Assembly (NCBI GenBank): GCA_937873695.1
Contig: CALMYL010000007.1
Location: forward strand, 186,001-250,000
Origin: an uncultured Ignavibacteria bacterium
GTDB taxonomy: Bacteria > Bacteroidota > Ignavibacteria > Tepidaquicellales > OLB5
DNA length: 64,000 nt
Direction: 5' to 3'
The notes under the pieces were generated by a model. The model made no database searches, was not told the origin of the DNA, and saw only the letters and a list, made by a program, of their open reading frames with translations. Each line of letters starts with the position of its first letter. Position 1 is the stretch's first letter. Positions 17,663-27,153 of the stretch are shown piece after piece. The position numbers and the translations under genes are program-made.

Positions 17663-17911
17663 TTTATTTTGGGGTTAAATTTCAGTGAAAGATAATTGAA
17701 AAAAACATTAAAAAGGGCGCAAAAAATAAATAATTTACCGAAATTCTGAGTGAAAACCAGTGAAAAATTTCTTTTGAGTAATTTATATGATTAATTAAAT
17801 TCGTATCTGAATTTTTAATATCAAAATTCATATAAGAAATTAAAGAATTCACATCATAAAACTTTGGCGGGTATTCGTACTTTCCCGGTTTAACTTAAAA
17901 ATAATTTTAAA

Positions 17912-19402
17912 ATGTTAAATAAATTAAAATTCCGGCTATGTACTTTTGTCTTTTTGTTTTTCCTGATTGTGCAAAGTGTTTTCAATGTTGAAAATTGTAT
18001 TGCTCAGTTTCAGCCGGATTTTCGGCTGACAAATGACCCGTTCCCTTCGTCTACATCATACAATAACGCAAAATGTATTGCCGTAAGCGGCTTGATCGTG
18101 CATGTTGTATGGCATGACGCGCGTAACACTGTTAATAATTACGAAATATACTATAAACGCTCAACGGATGGAGGCTTAAGCTGGGGTTCTGATACGCGTC
18201 TGACAAATACGAATAATTCTTCATCGGAACTTGTTTCCGTTTCAGTATCCGGTTCCCATGTTCACATTGTATGGCTGGATTACCGTGATGGTAACGCTGA
18301 AATATACTATAAACGCTCTACGGATGAAGGTTCCACCTGGGAGGCCGATCTGCGGCTTACAAACAATACATTTGATTCACAAAGTCCTTCGCTATCAGTA
18401 TCGGGGCAGTTTTTGCATACAGTTTGGTATGATAATCGCGATGGTAATTATGAAATTTATTATAAACGTTCCACAGATGGAGGCGTAAGCTGGGGTACAG
18501 ATACACGGCTGACGAATAATACCGGTCAGTCATGGTATCCTTCAGTCTCAGTATCGGGCTCAGGCGTTCATGTTGTATGGTATGACGGACGTGACGGCAA
18601 CGATGAAATATATTACAAACGCTCAACGGATGGCGGCGTAAGCTGGGGAGCGGATACGCGTCTAACCAATAACACATCTTTATCGCAACGTCCTTCCGTA
18701 GCTGCAGCAGGTACTGATGTACATGTTATATGGACTGACTTTCGCGACGGAAGTGATGCCGAAATATATTTTAAACGTTCCACGGATAGCGGCGCTAACT
18801 GGGAAACAGATACCCGTCTGACCAACAGCATTGGTAATTCATACTATCCTTCTGTAACAGTATCCGGTTCAGCGCTGCATTTGGTATGGTCTGATAATCG
18901 TGATGGTAACCAGGAAATATATTATAAAAGATCAACAAACAGAGGTTCAATCTGGGGAGCAGATACGCGGCTTACGATAAATATTCCGGGAATATCATTT
19001 CTTCCTTCTGTTGCGGTATCCGGTCCTGCAGTACACGTTGTTTGGTCTGATGACCGTAACTCAAATTTTGAGATATACTACAAACGCGATTCAACAGGAA
19101 ATCCAACCGGAATAATAAACATAAATTCGGAGATTCCTGAACAATTTTCTTTAAGCCAAAATTACCCGAATCCATTTAATCCCGTTACTAATATTAAGTT
19201 TAGTATTGCAAAATCCGGCAAAGTAAAACTTGCAGTATACGATATTACCGGAAAAGAAGTGATGATTCTGGTGAACGTAAATTTAACGGCTCGTACTTAT
19301 AATGCCGATCTTGACGCATCAAAACTGGCATCAGGCGTTTATTTGTACAGCCTCGAAACAGATGATTTTGCGGTTACCAGGAAAATGGTTGTGGTAAAAT
19401 AG
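17912..19402 (+). CDS. T9SS-exported seven-bladed propeller protein with near-identical repeats
   Basis: A 496-residue protein with a long N-terminal signal (to about residue 32), then seven repeats of ~52 residues built on VHVVWxDxRDGNxEIYYKRS, TDGGxxWGxDTRLTNN and SVSVSG. The first strand (DFRLTND) and the seventh, shortened repeat would close the ring. The repeats are also very alike in DNA, pointing to recent duplication. The Asp-box motif STDGGVSWG occurs in each. The C-terminal ~85 residues are a T9SS sorting domain (SQNYPNPFNPVTNIKF ... YDITGKEV ... SGVYLYSLE ... KMVVVK). No catalytic residues of sialidases are evident; a binding or display role is more likely. Confidence 0.85.
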   Translation: MLNKLKFRLCTFVFLFFLIVQSVFNVENCIAQFQPDFRLTNDPFPSSTSYNNAKCIAVSGLIVHVVWHDARNTVNNYEIYYKRSTDGGLSWGSDTRLTNTNNSSSELVSVSVSGSHVHIVWLDYRDGNAEIYYKRSTDEGSTWEADLRLTNNTFDSQSPSLSVSGQFLHTVWYDNRDGNYEIYYKRSTDGGVSWGTDTRLTNNTGQSWYPSVSVSGSGVHVVWYDGRDGNDEIYYKRSTDGGVSWGADTRLTNNTSLSQRPSVAAAGTDVHVIWTDFRDGSDAEIYFKRSTDSGANWETDTRLTNSIGNSYYPSVTVSGSALHLVWSDNRDGNQEIYYKRSTNRGSIWGADTRLTINIPGISFLPSVAVSGPAVHVVWSDDRNSNFEIYYKRDSTGNPTGIININSEIPEQFSLSQNYPNPFNPVTNIKFSIAKSGKVKLAVYDITGKEVMILVNVNLTARTYNADLDASKLASGVYLYSLETDDFAVTRKMVVVK

Positions 19403-19776
19403 AAATGATTCAAAATAGTCCGGTTATCATCCTGTAAAGACAAAGGAATTGTTTTTATTAACCTTATATTTATCAATATTTTGCACAGAATCCTGAATAA
19501 ACACTATTATATAGGGTTTATCAAAAACCTATACCTTGCTTCCAATCAATAAAACCGCTATATTTGTATGATAATTAATGTTTATGCATTGAAAACTGGC
19601 GCTCCTAAAAGCGTCATTTTTGTTCTATACACCCCACCTTAGACGGGAAAATAAATTCAAACACATAATTATTGAAAGGTTTCCGGTTTTTGAGGAATCT
19701 TTCTGTTGTATCCTGGGGTTCAGGATTTGTTCACGATCAAATAAATAAAAAAATATATACAAATGAGGCTTAACAA
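19403..19776. other. 374-base gap between a T9SS gene and nusA; rimP absent
   Basis: It contains a likely terminator near 19597-19622 (TGGCGCT / AGCGTCA, then TTTTT) and a small hairpin ATCCTG/CAGGAT near 19709-19725. No reading frame resembling RimP, which usually precedes nusA, is present in any frame. The remainder is AT-rich and must hold the nusA operon promoter. Confidence 0.6.
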
Positions 19777-21069
19777 ATGAAATCTGAGATAGTTGATTCC
19801 TTTTCACAAATGGTGAAGGATAAAAAAATCGATAGGGACCTTCTTGAAAGTATTATCAAGGAAGTGTTCGGCATGATGATAAAGAAAAAATACGGCCAGA
19901 ATGCAAACTACGATGTGATAGTAAATATGGATAAGGGCGATATTGAAATGTATCTATCAAAGGCTGTTGTAGAAACAGTCGCTGACCCCGAGACTGAAAT
20001 TACTGTTGAAGAAGCGAATGAGCGCTCAGGTGAGGAGCTTGAAGTTGGCGATGATTACACCGAAGTGCTTGATTACGTTACTTTCGGCAGAAGGCATATT
20101 GTTAACCTTAAGCAGAACCTGAACCAGAAGATAAGAGAAGTTGAAAAGGAAATTATCTATAACGATTACAAAGATCTTGTAGGCGAAATTATTGTCGGTG
20201 AAATATACCAGATAAAGCCTCACAGTATACTGCTAATTCATAACGGGCATGAGATACAGTTCCCCAAAGGCGAGCAGATACAGCGCGAGCGTTATAAAAA
20301 AGGTGAATCGGTAAGAGTGTATGTAAAAGAAGTTTCAAAAAAATCATCAGGTCCGCCTTCAATAATAGTATCGCGCTCAGCGGATGATTTCTTAAAGAAA
20401 TTGTTTGAGCTTGAAATACCCGAAATTTATGACGGCGTTATTGAAATAAAAGGCGTTGCCCGTGAGCCCGGCGAAAGAGCCAAAGTTGCGGTGTATTCAT
20501 ACGATGACAGGATAGACGCTGTTGGAGCATGCGTAGGTATGAAGGGTATCAGGATACACTCAATAGTACGCGAGCTTGCCAATGAGAACATTGACGTAAT
20601 AAATTACAGTGATGATATTGGTTTGTATATCGCAAGAGCATTGGCTCCCGCAAAACTTAAGGATATTTATCTTGATAAGGCCAATAAGGTAGCAAAAATT
20701 GTTGCAGATGAAGACCAGATATCACTTGTTATCGGCAAGAACGGACAGAACATAAAGCTTGCAAGCAAGCTTACCGATTACGAAATTGATGTAGAGCGCA
20801 ACAGCGGCAGACCCAAAGATATTGAAGAAGCGCTTGAGCGCGAGCTTGAACTGCAGGCTGAAGAAGCTGAAGATGAGGAGCTTGATGAAGAAGTGGATTC
20901 AAACGAAGAGGAAAACGATAACATTCCCGAACTTCCTAAAGATATGAAGGATGCCGGCGATAATGACGATGAAGAAGAAACCGAAGAAGACACAGAAGAT
21001 GATAATGACGATGAAGAAGACGAAAGTGATGAAGAGGAGAATGTAAAAGCAGAAGAGGAAAAGAAATAA
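19777..21069 (+). CDS. nusA: Transcription termination/antitermination factor NusA
   Basis: A 430-residue NusA. The N-terminal RNA-polymerase-binding domain covers ~1-125, the S1 domain ~130-190 (GEIIVGEIYQIKPHSILLIHNG), and KH1 and KH2 follow with VGACVGMKGIRIHSIVREL and LVIGKNGQNIKLASKLT (~315-332). NusA binds RNA polymerase and nascent RNA to modulate pausing and termination. After KH2 comes a very acidic tail (residues ~355-430, Glu/Asp runs), longer than in many homologues. It starts the operon with infB, rbfA, truB, ribF, rpsO and pnp. Confidence 0.97.
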   Translation: MKSEIVDSFSQMVKDKKIDRDLLESIIKEVFGMMIKKKYGQNANYDVIVNMDKGDIEMYLSKAVVETVADPETEITVEEANERSGEELEVGDDYTEVLDYVTFGRRHIVNLKQNLNQKIREVEKEIIYNDYKDLVGEIIVGEIYQIKPHSILLIHNGHEIQFPKGEQIQRERYKKGESVRVYVKEVSKKSSGPPSIIVSRSADDFLKKLFELEIPEIYDGVIEIKGVAREPGERAKVAVYSYDDRIDAVGACVGMKGIRIHSIVRELANENIDVINYSDDIGLYIARALAPAKLKDIYLDKANKVAKIVADEDQISLVIGKNGQNIKLASKLTDYEIDVERNSGRPKDIEEALERELELQAEEAEDEELDEEVDSNEEENDNIPELPKDMKDAGDNDDEEETEEDTEDDNDDEEDESDEEENVKAEEEKK

Positions 21070-21159
21070 GCTCCCGTCCCGCAGAGTTAAGTTAAGCGGG
21101 CTGCTTTTAAACTGAACACAACAAAGAAGCAATTTAATAAAGAAGGTAAAAAAAATTTA

Positions 21160-24132
21160 ATGCCCGAAACAAACAAAGGTTCAAAAGGAATACAGATATC
21201 AAAGATTGCCAAAGAAGTCAACAGGCAATCCGGCGAAATACTTGAATACCTGAAGCGCATAGGTGTTGAGGTCGGCGGCGTTATGTCTAAAGTTGATGAA
21301 AGTGCATACCATAAGGTTTTAGGGCATTTTAAGAGCGATCTTGAGGAAGCCGAAAAGCATAAACAGAAGCTTGTTGAGTTTAAGAAAAAGCACAAAGGCA
21401 TAGAAATTGCCGAGATTGAAGAAGAGGTTAAAAAGGAAAAAGAAAAGAAGCTTAAGGAAGAAGAAGAGAAGCAAAGGAAAAAGGAAGAAGAAGAAAAAGT
21501 TAAGGTTGACAGGGAGTCTCAGTTACAGAAGGATCTCGAAGAAAAACGCAGGCTTATTAAGGAAAAAGAAGAAGAGCTTGAAAAACAGAAGTTAAAGGAA
21601 GAAGAAGACAGAAAAAAGGCTGAGCTTGAGGCGCAGAAGCCCGGGATAAAATCAGCTGAAGTTAAACCCGCGGAAGAAAAAACTGACGCAGAAAAAACTC
21701 CCGGCGTAAAAACAGCCGGCGAAAAAACACCTGAGAAGGTTCAGCCTGAAGTAAAACCGGCAGATACCAAGCCGCTGGTTACAAAGACAGGAATATTTTC
21801 TAAGCAGGGCGGTGATTATAAAGGGAAAAGACATGATGACCGTTTTGGCAAAAAGCAGGGCGGCTATAAGGGTAAAAGCCAGGGTACAGGTACCGGCCAG
21901 GGAACACAGACGCCGGGCGGTAAAAAGCAGGGCGGTTACCAGGGCAGGAAAACCGGCGGTACATTTGAACGCGTTACAATAAAGGACGATTTCCGCAAGA
22001 ATAAAAAACCCGCCCCGGGGCAGAAACCGGGATTTAAAAAACCGTTCACTTCCCGGGAAGATGAAAAGAAAAAAGATGATAAAGGAGTTGTAAAGCCGGC
22101 AACAGAAAATGCAGATACGCTTGCGAAGAAACGTGATTTTGATAAGAACCTAAAATCAAAGAAACAGAAATACCAGGATGGCGCTGAGGCTAAGAAAAAG
22201 AAAAAATTAGCTGATGAAGAGGTTACTGCGGAAATTGAAGAAGCAATTCGCGAGACAATGGCGAAGATGGATGAATCAGGTTCATCAACTGCGCGCCAGC
22301 AGTTAAGAAAAAGAAAAAAGAAAGAACGTTTAGAGCAGGAGCTAAAAGAAGCCGAAGAGACTTTAGCGCGTGCGAACATTATCCAGGTAACAGAATATGT
22401 TTCTACTTCAGAGCTTGCTGTTTTAATGAGCATTGAAGTTAGCGCGCTTATACAGAAATGTTTTGAGCTTGGCATGATGATAACCATTAACCAGAGGCTT
22501 GATAAAGACCTTATCACCCTTCTTGCCGATGAGTTCGGGTTCAAGATCGAGTTCCAGAAGGAATACGAAGTTGATGCCCTTGCAGATACAATTGATGACG
22601 AAGGCAAGCTTCTGCCAAGGCCGCCTGTTGTTACTATTATGGGTCATGTAGATCATGGTAAAACTTCACTTCTTGATTATATCCGCAAAGCCAGCGTTGT
22701 TGCAGGTGAAGCGGGCGGTATTACTCAGCACATTGGCGCATACCAGGTAAAACTTGATGACGGAAGACTGATATCATTTCTTGACACACCGGGTCATGAA
22801 GCGTTTACCGCTATGAGAGCGCGCGGCGCGCAGATAACGGATATTGTTGTATTGGTAGTAGCCGCTGATGACAGCGTAATGCCTCAGACAATTGAAGCTA
22901 TCAATCACGCGCTTGCCGCAAACGTGCCTATTGTTGTTGCTATAAATAAAATAGATAAACCGGGCGCTGACCCCACTAAAATAAAAACACAGCTCTCAGA
23001 AAAAGGCGTGCTTGTTGAAGAATACGGCGGCAAATACCAGTCAGTTGAAATTTCAGCAAAAGCAGGAACCAATGTTGATAAACTGCTGGAGAAAATCCTG
23101 GTTGAAGCGGAAGTGCTTGACCTGAAGGCTAACCCTGATAGAAACGCGCGCGGAGCGATTGTTGAAGCCAAGCTTGATAAAGGCAAAGGTATCACCGCTA
23201 CCGTACTTGTTCAAAAAGGTACGCTGCATACAGGTGATTCATTTGTAGCAGGTAACTTTAACGGCCGGGTGAAGGCAATGTATGATGAACGCGGGCATAA
23301 AGTAGCAAAAGCATTACCCGCAACACCTGTTCAGGTACTCGGATTCGATGGTATGCCGCAGGCAGGTGATGTGCTGGTCTCTATGGATAGCGAACGCGAA
23401 GCAAAGGAAATTGCGCTTAAGAGACAGCAGCTTAAACGCGAACAGGATTTCCGCCAGGTGAGATTCATTACGCTTGACGATATATCCAAACAGATAAAAG
23501 AAGGTAAACAGGTTGATCTTAATGTTATCATCAAGGGTGATGTTGATGGTTCAGTTGAAGCGCTGTCTGACTCACTGTTAAAACTCGGTACCAGCGAAGT
23601 TAAAGTAAGTATCATTCATAAAGCTATCGGTGAAATTACAGAGTACGATGTGCTGCTTGCAGCTGCATCAAGCGCAATAATAGTGGGCTTTAATGTAAGG
23701 CCTAACCTGAAAGCAAGAAAACTTGCTGAGAGTGAAAAAGTTGATATCAGGCTGCATAATATCATATATGATGTTATTAACGAGATGAAGCTTGCTCTTG
23801 AGGGTCTATTGGAACCTGAAAAAACCGAAGAGATACTGGCAACGGTTGAAGTTCGCGAAACATTCAAGGTACCTAAAATAGGTACAGTTGCAGGATGTTA
23901 CGTGCTTGATGGTAAGGTTGTAAGGAATAATAAAGTAAGGCTGCTGCGCGATGGTTTTGTTGTCTTTGATGGTCATATAAACGCATTGAAAAGATTTAAG
24001 GATGACGTCAGGGAAGTTGAACAGGGATTTGAGTGCGGCATCAGTCTTGAAAATTATAACGATATCAAGGTTAAAGATATCATAGAATCATACACAATTG
24101 TAGAAACCAAGCGTAAACTGGAGCAGAAGTAG
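21160..24132 (+). CDS. infB: Translation initiation factor IF-2
   Basis: A 990-residue GTPase that delivers initiator tRNA to the 30S subunit. Residues ~1-50 contain the IF2 N-terminal motif (ISKIAKEVNRQSGEILEYLK), then ~300 residues of Lys/Glu/Gly-rich low complexity, a second IF2_N block around 405-460, and the G domain: GHVDHGKTSLLDY (G1, ~494), DTPGHEAF (G3, ~542) and NKID (G4, ~597). Domains II-IV follow with the C2 fMet-tRNA region at the end. The long charged linker makes it larger than many homologues but is normal for this phylum. It is 90 bases after nusA. Confidence 0.97.
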   Translation: MPETNKGSKGIQISKIAKEVNRQSGEILEYLKRIGVEVGGVMSKVDESAYHKVLGHFKSDLEEAEKHKQKLVEFKKKHKGIEIAEIEEEVKKEKEKKLKEEEEKQRKKEEEEKVKVDRESQLQKDLEEKRRLIKEKEEELEKQKLKEEEDRKKAELEAQKPGIKSAEVKPAEEKTDAEKTPGVKTAGEKTPEKVQPEVKPADTKPLVTKTGIFSKQGGDYKGKRHDDRFGKKQGGYKGKSQGTGTGQGTQTPGGKKQGGYQGRKTGGTFERVTIKDDFRKNKKPAPGQKPGFKKPFTSREDEKKKDDKGVVKPATENADTLAKKRDFDKNLKSKKQKYQDGAEAKKKKKLADEEVTAEIEEAIRETMAKMDESGSSTARQQLRKRKKKERLEQELKEAEETLARANIIQVTEYVSTSELAVLMSIEVSALIQKCFELGMMITINQRLDKDLITLLADEFGFKIEFQKEYEVDALADTIDDEGKLLPRPPVVTIMGHVDHGKTSLLDYIRKASVVAGEAGGITQHIGAYQVKLDDGRLISFLDTPGHEAFTAMRARGAQITDIVVLVVAADDSVMPQTIEAINHALAANVPIVVAINKIDKPGADPTKIKTQLSEKGVLVEEYGGKYQSVEISAKAGTNVDKLLEKILVEAEVLDLKANPDRNARGAIVEAKLDKGKGITATVLVQKGTLHTGDSFVAGNFNGRVKAMYDERGHKVAKALPATPVQVLGFDGMPQAGDVLVSMDSEREAKEIALKRQQLKREQDFRQVRFITLDDISKQIKEGKQVDLNVIIKGDVDGSVEALSDSLLKLGTSEVKVSIIHKAIGEITEYDVLLAAASSAIIVGFNVRPNLKARKLAESEKVDIRLHNIIYDVINEMKLALEGLLEPEKTEEILATVEVRETFKVPKIGTVAGCYVLDGKVVRNNKVRLLRDGFVVFDGHINALKRFKDDVREVEQGFECGISLENYNDIKVKDIIESYTIVETKRKLEQK

Positions 24133-24140
24133 GTTTATAA

Positions 24141-24443
24141 TTGCCAAAGCTATATGAATATTTGGGAATTATTGTATTGTTCTATTCAAACGAGCATACT
24201 CCAATACATGTTCACGGAAATTATCAGGGATCTGAATGCAGGGCAGAAATAATTGTAGTAGATGGCAGGATCGTTAAGATAATTTTTAAAAGAGTTAAAG
24301 GAAGAAAGCAATTACCGGCTTCAAAGTTGTCTGCATTTAAGAAACTGGTTAATAAATACTCAGAAGATATTGTTAAAAAATGGGTGGATTATTTTGTTTA
24401 TAATAAACCAATAAAACCCAAAAGAATAACAAAAGTAATCTAA
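24141..24443 (+). CDS. DUF4160 protein
   Basis: A 100-residue protein starting with TTG, which fits the conserved family N-terminus (LYEYLGIIVLFYSNEHTPIHVHGNY). That segment, with the paired His of IHVHG, is the DUF4160 hallmark. A basic C-terminus follows (KRVKGRKQLPASKL ... KPIKPKRI). DUF4160 genes are commonly paired with DUF2442, as here (next gene 3 bases on), and the pair is often discussed as a toxin-antitoxin-like module; function is not established. It is inserted between infB and rbfA, nine bases after infB. Confidence 0.82.
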   Translation: MPKLYEYLGIIVLFYSNEHTPIHVHGNYQGSECRAEIIVVDGRIVKIIFKRVKGRKQLPASKLSAFKKLVNKYSEDIVKKWVDYFVYNKPIKPKRITKVI

Positions 24444-24446
24444 ACA

Positions 24447-24707
24447 ATGGCTGTTAAAGAAGAAATAATAGAGATAAAATCTGCAATTTATCTAAAAGAC
24501 TACCAGTTGAAATTGTTATTCAATGATGGCAAAAGCAGAACGGTAGATTTCGGTGATTTTCTAAAGAAATCGCATAATCCGATGACAAAGAAGTTCCTTA
24601 AGAAAACTCTGTTTCAGGATTACACAATTAAATACGGCGATCTGGTTTGGGGTGATTATGAAATGTGTTTCCCAATTTGGGATCTATATGAGGGCAAGAT
24701 TTCGTAA
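24447..24707 (+). CDS. DUF2442 protein
   Basis: An 86-residue protein with the DUF2442 beta-rich pattern: AIYLKDYQLKLLFNDGKSRTVDFGDFL, then FLKKTLFQDYTIKYGDLVWGDYEMCFPIWDLYEG. It directly follows DUF4160 and completes the usual pair. A second DUF2442 gene is found at 31001. Small-protein modules of this sort are often of mobile origin; here the pair interrupts the conserved infB-rbfA junction. Confidence 0.82.
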   Translation: MAVKEEIIEIKSAIYLKDYQLKLLFNDGKSRTVDFGDFLKKSHNPMTKKFLKKTLFQDYTIKYGDLVWGDYEMCFPIWDLYEGKIS

Positions 24708-24742
24708 GTGGCAGTGAATTTGTGTATGTTTAGAATTATTAT

Positions 24743-25144
24743 ATGTCAATTAGAACAGAAAAAGTAGCGGAAGAAATTAAGCATCAGCTTGCGGGAATAT
24801 TAAGCAGGGATCTGGCTGAGCTGCACCTTGGGCTGGTGACAGTCACACGCGTGCGCATAAGTAAAGACCTGAAGAATGCCAAAGTGTATGTCAGTTTTAT
24901 AGGCAACAAGGAATCAACCGAAGTTTGCCTAGAAAAAGTGAACAGCCGGAAAAAACAGATAAGAATGCATCTGGGTTCAAGCATGCATTTAAGATATGTG
25001 CCCGAGCTGGATTTTTATTTTGATGATAACATGGAGTACGCCAGCAGGATAGATGAGATAATAAAAGAAATCCATAAGGATGATAGTGCTGACTTGGATA
25101 CATCCGGGGATACAGGCAGCGGCCAAGAAAGCAGCGATCAATAG
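24743..25144 (+). CDS. rbfA: 30S ribosome-binding factor A
   Basis: A 133-residue KH-like protein needed for 16S rRNA 5'-end maturation and growth in the cold. It shows RTEKVAEEIKHQLAGIL near the N-terminus, VTVTRVRISKDLKNAKVYVSF (~31-51) and LRYVPELDFYFDDNMEYASRID (~93-114), all typical of RbfA. A short Ser/Asp-rich tail follows. It ends three bases before truB. Confidence 0.95.
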   Translation: MSIRTEKVAEEIKHQLAGILSRDLAELHLGLVTVTRVRISKDLKNAKVYVSFIGNKESTEVCLEKVNSRKKQIRMHLGSSMHLRYVPELDFYFDDNMEYASRIDEIIKEIHKDDSADLDTSGDTGSGQESSDQ

Positions 25145-25147
25145 TTA

Positions 25148-25891
25148 ATGATCCCGGGAGCAGAAGCTATGAGTATTGAAGTTATTGGCGATGAATTCTG
25201 GCAGCTTAGCTGGGATGAAAGACACAATGCCGCGAGTAAAGAAGGTATTGCACTGCTCTTTGATAAACCGAAAGAATACACCAGCGCAAGGATAGTAAAT
25301 ATTGTTAAAAAATTCCTTAATGTGAATAAAGCGGGACACTCAGGTACACTTGACCCCAAAGCGACGGGTTTGATGGTGGTATGCACCGGCAAGAAGACAA
25401 AGTCACTTAACGAACTGCTTGGATGCGATAAGGAGTATGAAGGTATTATGGTGATTGGTGAAAGGACCAAAAGTTATGATACTGAAACAGAGGTTTTTGA
25501 AAAGTCAGATATTTCGCATATCACAGATGAAAAAATTGCCGCTGCGGTAAAAGAGCTTACCGGCGAAATAAGCCAGGTACCTCCCATGTTTTCTGCGGTA
25601 AAACATAAAGGCAAGCCGCTTTATAAGATGGCACGCAAAGGTGAAACCATGGAAAGAGCGCCAAAGCAGGTAAATATAAAAGTATTTGAAGTTGGCCCCC
25701 TTAGCGGCGGTGAGCTGGCATTCAGGGTGCATTGCTCAAAAGGTACATACATAAGGTCGCTGGCAAGTGACCTGGGCGATAAACTTGGAGTCGGGGCGTA
25801 TCTAAAAGAACTAAGAAGAACAAAAATAGGCGACCTGGATATCAAAAACGCTCTTGGCACCGAAGATTTTATTAACAGGAACAGAAAATAG
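25148..25891 (+). CDS. truB: tRNA pseudouridine-55 synthase
   Basis: A 247-residue TruB that makes pseudouridine 55 in tRNA T-arms. The catalytic Asp sits in GHSGTLDPKATGLM (about residue 66), followed by YEGIMVIGERTKSYDTE, GEISQVPPMFSAVKHKGKPLY and the late motif CSKGTYIRSLASDLG. It lacks the extra C-terminal PUA domain, as in many short TruB proteins. Start ATG at 25148; a later in-frame ATG (25169) is possible. It ends immediately before ribF. Confidence 0.95.
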   Translation: MIPGAEAMSIEVIGDEFWQLSWDERHNAASKEGIALLFDKPKEYTSARIVNIVKKFLNVNKAGHSGTLDPKATGLMVVCTGKKTKSLNELLGCDKEYEGIMVIGERTKSYDTETEVFEKSDISHITDEKIAAAVKELTGEISQVPPMFSAVKHKGKPLYKMARKGETMERAPKQVNIKVFEVGPLSGGELAFRVHCSKGTYIRSLASDLGDKLGVGAYLKELRRTKIGDLDIKNALGTEDFINRNRK

Positions 25892-26848
25892 ATGAACGTA
25901 TACAGGGATATAAAAGAAGTATCATTTGATAAGAAAACGGCGGTAACAATTGGCACATATGACGGGCTTCACCTTGCCCACAGGCAGATAGTGAATAAAG
26001 TAACATCACTTGCTAAGGAAAAAGGGCTTCGTTCTTTTATAGTAACATTCGAGCCTCATCCGCAGGAAGTTTTGAAGAACAAGACTCCCGATATTAAACT
26101 ACTGACTGCAATTGATGAAAAGCTGAGACTTTTTGAAACTGCCGGAATTGAAAATGTGCTGGTGATCAAATTCACAGAGGAGTTTTCCAAAACCGACGCG
26201 AGAGAATTCTATAAGGATTATATAGCAGGCAGTATAGGTTTAAGCGATCTTGTAATAGGATATGACCATCTTTTTGGCAGGAACCGCGAAGGCAGCATTG
26301 AGACATTAAAATCATTGGCCGGCGAATTTGGTTTTGAAATACACCGCGTTGATGAAATTGATGTTGATGGCAGACCGGTAAGCTCAACCCGAATAAGGCA
26401 TGCGCTGGCTGAGGGCAACATTGAAGAAGCCAACAAACTGCTGGGATATGAATACGGATTTGACGGTGTGGTTGTGGAAGGCGATAAAGTTGGCAGAACA
26501 ATTGGGTATCCTACGGTTAACTTAAAGCCGGTTAAAGAAAACAAAGTAATGCCCAAAGAAGGTATTTACTGCGTAAGGGTTATACATAATAATACAGAGT
26601 ATTACGGAATGATGTATCACGGTTTCCGGCCTACTTTGAGCGAAGGCATAAAACGCGCTCTTGAGGTGCATATATTTGATTTCGATAAAACGGTATATGG
26701 CGAAAAGATAACAATAAGTTTTCTGGTAAGGCTGCGCGGCGATAAAAAATTCTCAGGTAAAGAAGAACTTATAGCGCAGATAGATAAAGATAAAGAAGAT
26801 TCACTGAATTACATAAACGAATTAAGAAAAAATAAAATTAAACAATAA
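25892..26848 (+). CDS. ribF: Bifunctional riboflavin kinase / FAD synthetase
   Basis: A 318-residue enzyme making FMN and FAD. The N-terminal nucleotidyltransferase part has TIGTYDGLHLAHRQIV (~15-30, the HxxH-like site), FEPHPQEVL, and VIGYDHLFGRNREGS; SSTRIRHALAEGNIEEANKLLG links to the C-terminal flavokinase, which carries GRTIGYPTVNL (~203-213) and the GIYCVRV core. Order and length are as expected for RibF. It starts directly after truB and precedes rpsO by 27 bases. No FMN riboswitch is present. Confidence 0.96.
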   Translation: MNVYRDIKEVSFDKKTAVTIGTYDGLHLAHRQIVNKVTSLAKEKGLRSFIVTFEPHPQEVLKNKTPDIKLLTAIDEKLRLFETAGIENVLVIKFTEEFSKTDAREFYKDYIAGSIGLSDLVIGYDHLFGRNREGSIETLKSLAGEFGFEIHRVDEIDVDGRPVSSTRIRHALAEGNIEEANKLLGYEYGFDGVVVEGDKVGRTIGYPTVNLKPVKENKVMPKEGIYCVRVIHNNTEYYGMMYHGFRPTLSEGIKRALEVHIFDFDKTVYGEKITISFLVRLRGDKKFSGKEELIAQIDKDKEDSLNYINELRKNKIKQ

Positions 26849-26875
26849 ATAATAATTTAAGGAGCAAAACCAAAG

Positions 26876-27145
26876 ATGTTAACCAAAGAAGCAAAGCAGG
26901 AGATCGTAACAAAGTACGGAGCAAATGCGAAAGATTCAGGCAAAACCGAAGTTCAGATAGCTATTTTAACAACAAGAATTAACACACTTACCGAAAGCCA
27001 TTTTAATACAAAGAAAAAAGATAACCACTCAAGGCTGGGACTCTTAAAAATGGTTGGTAAAAGAAGAAGACTGTTAAAATACCTGGAAAACAAAGATATC
27101 AACAGGTACAGGGCAATAATCAAAGAATTAAATATAAGAAAATAA
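26876..27145 (+). CDS. rpsO: 30S ribosomal protein S15
   Basis: An 89-residue S15, which binds 16S rRNA. Motifs: [50 protein letters not shown] (split over ~43-72), ending with [13 protein letters not shown] Shine-Dalgarno-like AAGGAG lies before the ATG. The rpsO-pnp order is conserved; the 196-base gap to pnp is highly structured. Confidence 0.97.
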   Translation: MLTKEAKQEIVTKYGANAKDSGKTEVQIAILTTRINTLTESHFNTKKKDNHSRLGLLKMVGKRRRLLKYLENKDINRYRAIIKELNIRK

Positions 27146-27153
27146 TTTCATAC

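Noticed and set aside
17912-19402. Active sialidase
   Set aside because: Asp-boxes are present but no arginine triad or catalytic Tyr/Glu arrangement was evident, so a non-catalytic propeller is preferred.
20778-22656. Minus-strand Ser-rich and longer open frames opposite nusA and infB
   Set aside because: They are antisense shadows of Glu/Lys-rich coding sequence, with skewed Ser/Phe composition and no domains.
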